Assembly (NCBI RefSeq): GCF_902459465.1
Contig: NC_047080.1
Location: 9,522,866 to 9,586,865 of the forward strand
Direction: 5' to 3'
Length of the DNA stretch: 64,000 bases
Source of the DNA: Asterias rubens
Lineage: Eukaryota > Echinodermata > Asteroidea > Forcipulatida > Asteriidae
A program made the position numbers and the translations under genes. The notes beneath the pieces were generated by a model. It made no database searches. It was given only the letters and a program-made list of their open reading frames with translations, and was not told the DNA's origin. This document shows positions 11,241-19,500 of this stretch, in pieces (within the stretch, counting starts at the first letter, position 1; every line of letters begins with the position of its first letter).

Positions 11241-14200
11241 TTGGCAACGACAACATAAAACAACATCATCAACAACAGGAGCAACAGCAAAAGCAGCAAC
11301 AGCAGCAGCAGCAACAACAACAACAGCAGCAACATCTACATCAACAGCAGCAGCAGCAACAACGGCGTCGTTGAAACAGGATACACCTTACCTGATTTGA
11401 GTGATGATTGCTGCTTTAGGTAGGCCTGTTGTTCCAGAAGTGTAGATATAGAAAAGCTTATCTGTAAAAAATAAGAAGCCAATATAATTCCCCTTTTAAC
11501 AATGACACTGTTGCATCTTGACGCTCTCATTAATAATGTCAACCTGTTTATACAGTGTTCGATCTTTTCTTTTCATTGTGGCCGTCATGGCATAGCGGAT
11601 AAGAGCACTGGATTCAAGCTCTTGTGTTTGATCAGCAGAGTGTGGGTTTGAGTCCCAGTCATGACACTTGTGATCTTAAGCAGGACACTTAACCATGATT
11701 GCTTCGTAAAGTTGGGGAGGTAGTGTTTTATGCTCTACCGGCCACGCTTCAGATGGACGATAGCCAAGCCTACATTCGTATGGACTGTAAAGGGGGTAAC
11801 CCTGTTTAAGCCCCAGGAGTAGGTGGCAGTTGCCCCTGCAAAAATAGTTGATTGTAGTCCACACCTTGAAGTGGCCTTCAGGCTTTTACTATCTGTCAAC
11901 ATGCTTAAAAAGTAATAATAATTCATCTTATGAATTGTGGCTCCATCATAACAAAAACACAAGTTCATACCTGTAAACTTGCGGCCGAGTATGACAGGGG
12001 CAGGAAGAGTTGATGTTTTCTTTAATTCGGGGTCAAGGTTGACAGCAGCGAATCCAGCATCTTGGTATCCTCCCGTACTGTAGAACGCTACATCGCGACC
12101 TATCTTGGGCCTGATGTCTCTGATTGCTGCAACAGCAAATAAAAAGTAAATAACTTGACACATTGCAATTTTGCTAATAACTTAAAATTCTAATTTTACC
12201 TTTTTCTGTTATTTAAGAAAGCAATATAGATTTAACAACCTCATTTTTCAATCGACGCTCCTTTTTTTAATTTTGGGTTTGAACAAAGACAAATTTACTT
12301 GAGCAGAATTTGAATCAACTGCCATCGGATTAACTTGGATCCAAAATCATTTGACTGACAATGACTCGAGCAGGCCAGTTGAAACATTGAGACCAATTTA
12401 GAACTCACTATGTGGAAGTAAGGTTAATAATGAGAAGTCCAATTGATCCACTTAGCAAAAATAGTAACCCAAGCCAATTTCCTACCTTCCACCCTTGCAG
12501 GACAGTTCTTTTTAGAACTAAGATGTCTGAGAATTCTGAAAATCTACTTTGCGGCAGTAGATTGAATTGCAAGAAACACTCTCAAAAAAACATCATCTAC
12601 ACAGCAAATTTAATCAGCTTTCACCCCAAACCAAATTGATACCTGACCACGCAATGCCTAAAAAAAACATACAAATAACGCGTGCTTTGTTTCATCCCCT
12701 CAGGAATTATAGTTGTGGTTTAACTTATTTGGGTTTTACTCGACTATTCATTCTTCTGACTTGAAACAATGTTGTTTAAAGGCAGTGGACACTATTGGTA
12801 ATTGTCTAGTCTTCACTAGTCTTCACAGTTGGTGTATCTCAACATATGCATAAAATAACAAACCTGTGAAAATTTGAGCTCAATCGGTCATCGAACTTGC
12901 GAGATAATAATGAAAGAAAAATAACCCTTGCAACACGAAGTTGTGTGCGTTTAGATGGTTGATTTCGAGACCTCAAGTTCTAAACTTGAGGTCTCGAAAT
13001 CAAATTCGTGGAAAATTACTTCTTTCTCGAAAACTATGGCACTTCAGAGGGAGCCGTTTCTCACAATGTTTTATACCATCAACCTCTCCCCATTACTCGT
13101 CATCAAGAAAGGTTTTATACCAATAATTATTTTGAGTAATTACCAATAGTGTCCACTGCCTTTTAGTCTCTTACCGTCTGTAAGCTCAGCTCCATAAATC
13201 ACAGCCTTGGGTCCAGCAACATTGATACAATGCTCTAAACTTTCCGCACGCAGATTGAAGTTAATCAACGCCCCGATAACGCCTATCTTAGACAAGCCCA
13301 GCCAGTAACAGGCAAACTCTGGCCGACTCTCCATGAATATAGCGACCGTATCTCCCTTTTGTAGACCCTTCTCGAAGAAATAATTAGCGATGGCATTGGC
13401 GAAGTTGTTGACATCGTTGAAGGTCCAGCTCTGGTCTTCAAACCGAAAGGCGATTTTGTTTGGGTGTCGTTTAGCGCGGGCTTCAAATACATTATGGACC
13501 AGTTCTCGATTACGCTGACGTTTCATAAGAGTCAACCTAAGACGGACGAGTGCAATTAGTCCTCTGTATAATATAATCAAAACAGAACGGAGAAATTCAG
13601 ATGACTGTTCAACAATATATAAAAAAATTACCCTTTTGTATTAGACCAAGAACATCGCCTTCAAAATCGCCTACTGGGCCTCACCATATCTTTAAGATGC
13701 AACACCAGGCTTGAAATTGTACTCAAGGGGACTCAAGGTCTTTATTATTTTGTGCTAAAAAAAAATAATTTGTTGATACAAGTTCTGCTGGACCATCCAT
13801 CACATCCCGAGTCTTCTCGTGGCGCCAGCCAGTTACTGGATCTTCTTTTGTATTGACCCATTTCACCTGACGTCATCATCAGAAAAATCTTGAATGCGCC
13901 ATACTGGTGGGCAATTTCACTGTGCATTTTCATATATAACTCTATGCATAGAGTATGCTGTGTGTTATGCAGTGAAGTGCACGTTTTTAGGCGACGAGGC
14001 GTTAATACACGTAAGTCGTAAACCTAACTGCCCACCAACATGGAAAGCGTGGCATCAGTCGCCGCTGTGACGCAGGTGCAAGGGGTCAATAGGTGTTATT
14101 GTGAGTCTTCTTTTGGTGCCCGCCTGACCAAAGAATAAGATCGTATAGCGCCGCGTAGCGCCCAGATACTGGATCTACTTTTGTATAGGTGTTATGTTAT

Positions 14201-15158
14201 TGTGAACTAAAACAGTCCAATTCCAGGAATTTATTCTTGTGTTGTAAGAGAGGGTTACGTATGGAGAGGCTTAGGCTTTCACATATTGTAATTGTATTTC
14301 AGCTCAAAAACAGGAGGAAAAGTTCAGCCCCATCCCCTCCTCCACCCAAAAAATAATATTTATATTAATAATTATACTTTTTGACACCGAACATTGCACA
14401 ATTTTGACAATAAACAATAGAGATTGTTGCATTGGTTGCAGAATTTGCACTTAACTAATTAAACGACTGGTTCAACTCATGGGAAAAGTGTCCGTATACT
14501 GCCACCAATTTCTCATTTGATACTTTTATTATATGAAACTAGAAATACTGAAGGAAAATTTCCGTATGGCGCCACCACTTTTTCATTCGATATGAAATAA
14601 TATAGTATCTAATTTACCTCAATAATGAGATATCCCTTTTTGTAAAAATGAGTGAAAAAGTGGTGGCGCCATCCATACGGAAAGTTATCTATCCAGAGAG
14701 TTTTCCCAATTCAACTTTAATTCAATGTTCATTCAACAAGTTCATGGTCATGTGGTGTGCTAGTAAATCTCTTAATAACCCTACCCGCCCGGGCCGTAAA
14801 ACAGTCCCCCGGGCCGTGGCCGGCCGTAGACCCACGGGCCACAGCACAGTAACCAAAATGTCAAAAAGTACAACGCCCCCACGACCACCACCCCTTACCC
14901 AGTCCCAGGACCTTACCGCAAATCACGTGGGAGTGTCCGTACAATAACCTTAGCGAACCTCCACCCTCCAGTCGCCAAGTATGCCACCGCTACTGCAGCA
15001 CCGACCGTGTGCCATTCAAAGGCAAAATAGCCTCTGAGCACGGCAGCTAAGCCACCAAAGACTCCTAACTTCAACATGACACTAACAGAAGGAAATAAAC
15101 GGACTAAAAAACGGACAAAAAACGCAGCCCGGAAGAGACTTCGATCTATTTTATTCAT
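3734..15158 (-). CDS. SLC27A: Long-chain fatty acid transport protein / very-long-chain acyl-CoA synthetase (SLC27A1/4-like), 11 exons
   Basis: It activates long- and very-long-chain fatty acids to acyl-CoA at ER or plasma membranes, trapping imported fatty acid. Exons, in transcript order: 15158-14917, 13563-13175, 12126-11971, 11461-11392, 10491-10290, 9718-9569, 9083-8897, 7893-7756, 7138-6974, 5228-5082, 3888-3734. All have GT/AG borders, and phases add to 2001 nt (666 aa plus stop), normal for the family (about 620-690). Exon 1 holds an N-terminal hydrophobic stretch (about residues 25-70). The AMP-binding P-loop [12 protein letters not shown] is at about 267-278. LPLYHSAG and [12 protein letters not shown] follow in exon 5. 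YGATEGN is at about 408-414. The FATP/VLACS motif ([11 protein letters not shown]...RWRGENVST) is at about 518-542. The protein ends VAGKIRI. Exon residues resemble both FATP1 and FATP4, so I do not choose. The start ATG at 15158 opens directly into the membrane segment. Introns carry MITEs, SINEs and a CAG/CAA tract. Confidence 0.95.
4279..4635. repeat. MITE, GGGCCCAATTTCATAGAGC family
   Basis: The ends are GGGTCCAATTTCATAGAGCT and its inverse AGCTCTATGAAATTGGGCCC. Inner arms (GCTAAGCACAAA / TTGTGCTTAGCA, and ATGAAATTTCTTCCATGATA / TATCAAGAAATTTCAT) extend the palindrome. It lies in intron 10 of the SLC27A gene. The family is the commonest in the window. Confidence 0.8.
4826..4965. repeat. 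Palindromic repeat with GGGGTGGTTCTGAAAA arms
   Basis: Arms near 4846-4886 (ATGACTATCTCTAAATGAGT, then TGGGGTGGTTCTGAAAA) recur inverted at 4925-4963. A second member is at about 33923-34105, where the arms flank a GATCAGTAAGCTCTGATC / GATCAGAGC hairpin. Both copies are intronic. An imperfect copy of the CACCATG..GGTTTGCGGTAACACC repeat lies close by (about 4113-4170). Confidence 0.65.
5255..5560. repeat. Dispersed repeat R1, copy 1
   Basis: About 300 bp here recur in inverted orientation at about 36345-36660. The shared parts include TTTGCTGAAATTCACTTAAA, GCGCTTTTCTGAGAGATTTG, CTCAAAACGTCA and GTTGCAGCGTGGAGG. The region abuts exon 10 of the SLC27A gene on its upstream side. I see no coding potential of its own. 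Confidence 0.7.
5578..5755. repeat. Dispersed repeat R2, copy 1
   Basis: About 175 bp recur in direct orientation at 32824-32992. Shared stretches include GGGGCCTGATTTTTTA, TCAAAATTACATTAAAATGG, TGCATTATAAACAAGT and CCGCTCAGGTAGCT. It is noncoding and intronic in SLC27A here and in PPT2 at the other copy. Confidence 0.75.
6057..6490. repeat. Palindrome-rich mobile-like element, copy 1
   Basis: A near-perfect hairpin (GGGGTCCATGGTGTTTTGTA ... mirrored, loop around CCCTCGAGGG, about 6078-6136) stands at the left. Internal inverted ends TTGTTATACCTTTGTA (about 6164) and TACAGAGGTATAACAA (about 6458-6473) follow. About 85-90% of the body recurs in the same orientation at 42225-42680. ORFs inside on both strands overlap each other and are not credible genes. 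Confidence 0.7.
6698..6940. repeat. MITE, GGGCCCAATTTCATAGAGC family
   Basis: It starts GGGCCCAATTTCATAGACCT and ends AGCTCTATGAAATTGGGCCC. Long internal arms around AAACAGGATTACCAACAAAA fold onto the right half. It ends about 34 bp from the 3' border of SLC27A exon 9. Confidence 0.85.
7317..7700. repeat. TTAA MITE, family A
   Basis: It is flanked by TTAA on both sides. The left end reads TTAA-AGGCACTGGACACC and the right end GGGCACTATTGG inverted, closing ACCT-TTAA. The internal AATAACAAACCTGTGAAAAT and TTACTTCTTTCTCAAAAACT blocks are shared by all family members. It lies in intron 8 of SLC27A. Confidence 0.8.
8200..8385. repeat. MITE with GGCCCGGTCCCACTGC ends
   Basis: The left end GGCCCGGTCCCACTGCTGCG is mirrored by GCAGTGGGACCGGCCC at about 8367-8382. 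Subterminal GATAACGATAAC arms pair with GTTATCGTTCTCGTTATCGC. An inner inverted pair, AGAGAACGCATTCTATTGGT and ACCAATAGAGCGCGTTCTCT (opposite strand), makes almost the whole element self-complementary. TTAA-like flanks are present. Confidence 0.8.
9125..9530 (+). repeat. tRNA-derived SINE, subfamily 1
   Basis: The head has a degenerate A box (GGTGAGCGGTTAAGAGCACC) and a B box GGTTCGAGTCCC about 50 bp on, the pol III layout of a class II tRNA. The tail (CTTCATCCTTCGGATGGGAC, GTTGGTCCTGTGTGTTGTGT, GGTTTGATTGGCAGCATAAT, then TTTGAGCGCTATACAAGAAG) is shared with 59247-59600. It lies in intron 6 of SLC27A. Confidence 0.8.
9930..10165 (-). repeat. tRNA-derived SINE, subfamily 1, minus orientation, partial
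   Basis: The reverse complement gives GTGTCGTGGCCGAGCGG, an AAGAGCATC.AACTCGAGCTCTG stretch, and GGGTTCGAGTCCCAGTTGTG with TTAAGCAAGACACTTAACCC after it. The tail is largely lost. It lies in intron 5 of SLC27A. Confidence 0.75.
10551..11376. repeat. CAG/CAA trinucleotide tract in SLC27A intron 4
   Basis: About 800 bp of CAGCAG, CAACAG and related units, including pure CAG runs of about 10-15 units near 11083-11102 and 11200-11240. It is broken at about 10790-10975 by a unique block with GGGCACCAAGGC motifs. In the SLC27A transcript it reads CTG/TTG and begins about 16 nt after the exon 4 donor (GT at 11391-11390). It also creates long meaningless Q/S/N, L and A/V ORFs. Confidence 0.9.
11578..11905 (+). 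repeat. tRNA-derived SINE, subfamily 2
   Basis: The tRNA-like head (ATAGCGGATAAGAGCACTGG, then GTGTGGGTTTGAGTCCCAGT) is followed by a tail distinct from subfamily 1: GTTGGGGAGGTAGTGTTTTA, TGCTCTACCGGCCACGCTTC, GGGGGTAACCCTGTTTAAGC, CCTTGAAGTGGCCTTCAGGC. Other members are at 32000-32245 (+), 30258-30535 (-) and 57014-57335 (+). Confidence 0.8.
12776..13165. repeat. TTAA MITE, family A
   Basis: The ends are TTAAAGGCAGTGGACACTAT and ACCAATAGTGTCCACTGCCT. The right target site has decayed to TTTA. A central GATTTCGAGACCTCAAGTTC hairpin is present. It ends only about 10 bp from the 3' border of SLC27A exon 2 (13175), so the intron 2 donor sits beside the element. Confidence 0.85.
14480..14690. 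repeat. Palindromic element with TGGCGCCACCACTTT arms
   Basis: TTTCCGTATGGCGCCACCAC at about 14560 is mirrored by GTGGTGGCGCCATCCATACG at about 14659-14680. A related arm (GTCCGTATACTGCCACCAAT) stands at about 14490. A solitary TTTTTGTAAAAATGAGTGAAA-like arm recurs near 38495. It lies in SLC27A intron 1. Confidence 0.6.
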
Positions 15159-16502
15159 GTGTGTATATGGTTTGGCACCTTGTGTGCCTCCTATCCATTT
15201 TACACCATTTCAGGGTTTAGCATTTGACACCAGACTGTAATAGATCCGCAAAATAAGATTTGAGGGCGCTGTTCAGTTTTCATGGTTAACAAAAAAAGCG
15301 ATTTATTTTGAAACCTTTTGTTTTGTTTTCATGTCATGTATTGTCAAGGTAAATGAATCATCCGCATGTTTAATGTTATGCAGGAAAGGAAAAGTCTCAA
15401 CAGGGTGGGGAGGTCGCAGCTGTCAGATTGACTGCTTTTTTTTTGGGGGGGGGGGAGCAAAACAGTTCAGCATTTCTGCGAGGAGCAGAGGAAGGACTAT
15501 TCCAGATTGAAATGGTGGCGCTCTTTTATTCCTTAATTTTTCCCGGTTGTACATCATCAAATAAATTCCCATAGCAACCAATAATAATGTTTTTTTAATA
15601 TTTTTTTTTTAAACTAAAATAATATGTATTTCAATTTTCAAGTCTTTCAGCCTCTTAAAAACCAATCAAAGTATTTGTCCCAGAAAAATAAGTGTTTCCC
15701 CCTAACAGATTTGCTCCCAAAATCGAATGAAGCAGAAATAAATCTTGACAATTTTCTTTGCTAAACAACAAACTAACGCAAAGTAATTATATAGGGCTGG
15801 TAACCTAATTATGCAAAGTTAGACTTGTGTGTGCTTAGCAAGTTCTTGGGCTTACAGGTTTTATCAATCATGGAGCAATAAACTTGGTTTATTGCTCCAT
15901 GATCAAATGGGCCCCTGTTCACTAATTGGGGATCACCTACGCGCACCTGTTGCGCCATACAATGCTTGATTGACAACCGGCCACTACACACTACGTGTAG
16001 AATGCACAGATAAACCTCACACTTGTTGTGCGTTATCGATCCGGCCGCCCAGTCACGGATTTACACACAAAACTGAATGACGTGTGATTTGATGACGTAT
16101 GGGGATTAAAATGCTCTGATCTTTGTCCGATTTTAGCTTTTGTACTGCACTCAGAAGTTGTTCAGTTGCCAAACTTTTGCCCTATTGAATACGGAACTGG
16201 CGTGGACCTGTCACTGGGTCTTTCAGTGGAGTTTTTGATTGCTTGATGACGGAATTTCTTTGGACTGTTTATTGCGAGATTTCACCAGTAACTACAGAGC
16301 GAGGCCGTACTACCAGCAGAAGTTCCCGGGTGTAAAGTGTCATTTCCCCCGCGTGTGGTTTTACGGTAGACACGCTATCCGAGTAGTTATTTCGCAACAC
16401 TTTTCGAAGCTGAACTTGTTTTATCTTCTTTGATTATTAGCAGTTCAAATAATATGTAGTTATTTTTTAGCGGAATTGAACATTGACAATTTGGATATGA
16501 GG
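15159..16502. promoter_or_regulatory. Divergent intergenic region between SLC27A (-) and the MGC-motif gene (+)
   Basis: About 1.3 kb separates the two start codons, which point away from each other, so both promoters and 5' UTRs should lie here. I cannot place a TATA box or initiator with confidence. It contains a poly-G run (about 15446-15455), a TGGAGCAATAAACTTGGTTT hairpin with mirrored GCTCCATGA near 15870-15903, and an acceptor-like TTTTTTAG at 16463-16470. The last suggests a 5' UTR intron of the plus-strand gene. Confidence 0.4.
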
Positions 16503-19500
16503 ATGGGATGTATTGCATCGATAGCAGCTGATAGAAAAAACAGCAAGGGTAAGTGAAAAATGAAATAACTTTGTATTTTAGTAGTTGCGATAATCGTAAC
16601 CCTTCATCCTCCATAATATGTCGACCGTCGTTTGTGATAGAGGATGGATGGTAACGATTGTCGCAACTTATAAGTTATAAATTGTTCTACTGCGTGTGGT
16701 GCACAATCGAGGAACATATATTATTTTGCTATACAATGACTTTCGCTTTTAACCAAAAGATAAATAAGAAAACAAGAACTGATTGTTGTACTGTAAATAA
16801 ATAATCCAATTAACATGCCCACTCTGTATTGTTGGTTTACAAATTAAAAAGAGAAAGTCAACATAGTTTAATTATGTATTTTAATGTGGAATGTTGGAAC
16901 TCAAATAATCTGATGACTGAAATATTTTTTGTTAGTTTGCATTAAAATGATTCTAACAGCAACAAAATGACTGATTAATTAAGTGCTTATTATTTAATAT
17001 GGAGTTAATTTGTAGAAGCAGCAACAGAACTAGTTGAGATATTACAACAACAAAAAATTGACATACATAAATTATTGAGAGTAAATGTGTAAATTTTGAC
17101 CTTGTCTGTGCTTAAGTTTCTTGTCATACTTTGTTGGTGATAAATTCATGTACCTTTTTGCTTTAACTGCCCCCATAGTTTTGCCCACCACTGTGTTAGC
17201 TTTGAAGATACATACAAAGGTCTATAATTGTATGTATCAAAAATACAAGACAACCAAAATCTTACTCTAATTCCACCACCCAGAACTATGGGTACTCAAA
17301 TATCAGCATTTTCCATGTAATTGTAATTCAATGTCCAGGAAACATGCTCAGTTTAAGCAGTTATCTAAACTTTGAATTAAGGTAGTTTGAATACTGAGGA
17401 TGTCTTTAATCCAATCCCTGCATATTTTCACAAGTTTCCACAGTCAATAAAGCTATGATGTCCATTAATTGATGGAAATTCACACACGATCAGTTTACAC
17501 AGCGTCCAGCTATATTCAACAGCAAGCGATCATTATTTACTTTGGATTGAGACCCCGATAAGGTTGACAAGGGTGCGCTGAGCTTACAGACATGTCACTA
17601 TGGAGATTATAATTTCGTATTTGCTTGTTAACTTTTTACAAAAGTGCGTTAGGACATCATGTATACCAGGCCTTGTACCTTTACTGTTTGTAAAGTAGCC
17701 CACCTGCACGGGCTATAGTCATCTGTCACCTAGTGAACTGTTGGCTTCTATTTGCCTCCAAGTTTTAATAAACCCCTTTCACACAAGAGAAATTATTGTC
17801 CTTTCACACGAGGTGCATTTTGTAAAATCCTACAACCATGCTACAATTTAGCAAGGGACCCTTGCTAAATTGCTCTCGTGTGAAAGGGGCTTAAGAAAGG
17901 ACAACAATTATTTTGTCTACTGTCAAAGTTCGCTTGCATTACAACAATGCTAAAGTTCAGCAAGGGACCCCAGTTAAATTGCTGTCCTGATTAATTATAG
18001 TCCACATTTAAATACTAAACAGTTTGTCATTCACATCTGAAAATGATAAGCAAATAATGTTGCAAAGTTTGTTTACAATAATTTATACAGCCTCATAATA
18101 AGGTAAAACATAACAAATTGTTCCTGGTATTTACTTTTACAGAACAAATTTGTACTGAATGAAAGCAGCTGTGAATAACGTTAAAGGAACACGTTGCCTT
18201 GGATCAGTCGAGTTGGTCTTTGGAAAGCGTTTGGAACCGTTTTTAATCAAATGCATATGGGTAGAAAGATGTTGTAAAAGTAGAATACAATGATCCACAC
18301 AAACATGCGTCGAAATTACACGGTTTTCCTTTTACCTCGTCGACTAACACGGTCGGCCATTTATGAGAGTCAAATTTTTGACCCGCATAAATGGCCGACC
18401 GGGTTAGTTCGCAAAGTAAAAGGAAAACCACGCAATTTCGAGGCATGTTTGTGTGGATCATTGTATTCTACTTTTAAAACACCTTTCCAACCATGCATTT
18501 TATAACAAACGGTTATAAACGCTTTGTATAGAGCAACTCGTCCGATCCAAGGCAACGTGTTCCTGTAAAGACTCGGTTGATCCTTTGTATGTTCTGACAG
18601 AAGCCCACAGGGCATGTTGAGAGTTAATGTTTACTAGCCCATAGCAGTTGTTGCTATAGACAATGTACGCCCAGCCTGTCACGTAGGTTAGGCCAGCTTT
18701 GCCAAATTAACAAGTTTATGACTTGTGTTGTATTTCATTCTGTTGAACAGTTGAACTTTAACAGGATTACAACATTTTTCACCCATGAAAGTACAATCTT
18801 AGCTCTTTGTTAAAGGGTGTACGACTTTTTGTAGGACAAAAAACACAATGTCCACAGATATACACTAAACTTACACAGTTTGAAGATAATGATAGTAGAA
18901 AGCTTCCCTGAAAATATTACGTGCTGAGGTGCTGTAGTTTTTGGGAAATGAGTAAAACAATGTCATGAAAATAATTTTCGTCCAATGAGACGAAAATTAT
19001 TTTAAGCATTACAAACGTATTTTCATGACATTGTTTTACTCATTCCTAAAAAACTACAGCACCTCAGTAATTAATATTTGAAGGGAAGCTTTCCACTATC
19101 ATTATCTTCAAACCCTGTAAGTTTAATGTAAATCTATGGACATTTTGAAAAAGTACCCAAACCCCTTAAATCGACCCCTGGTCGATCACTCCTCTTCCAA
19201 GTCTGAAACTTTAGAGCATTGGGTTTGTCGAGTATCTCCACCAAACTATTAGTTAATGTTTTATTTGGGGCAGTTGATATTTTTAAATTCAGTTTGATGT
19301 TTCTCAGAGACTCATAAGTCAAAGTTGTTTGCGTTTTGTTTTCCCCCCACAGTTCAACCAGTTCCTTCACCGAACACGTTAAGAGGTGATCTCATATCTC
19401 GGGATGAAGCAAGAAATAGAAGGAACAAGTCGGTCTCAGATCGCCATGTTAAAGCCAACAAACTCGCACAGGTAAAATAAAAACAGGGATGATAAAGTTC

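Noticed and set aside
10551-11400. Long Q/S/N-rich plus-strand ORFs and L- or A/V-rich minus-strand ORFs
   Set aside because: They arise from the CAG/CAA tract in SLC27A intron 4. The exons on either side splice in phase without it.
13140-13580. Start codon of SLC27A at the MIILYRG methionine
   Set aside because: MIILY is intron sequence before the acceptor CAG at 13566-13564. The upstream exon (15158-14917) joins in phase and supplies the family's N-terminal membrane segment and PRDLR.
14648-14947. 99-aa plus-strand ORF
   Set aside because: It runs through the TGGCGCCACC palindrome and then antisense to SLC27A exon 1.
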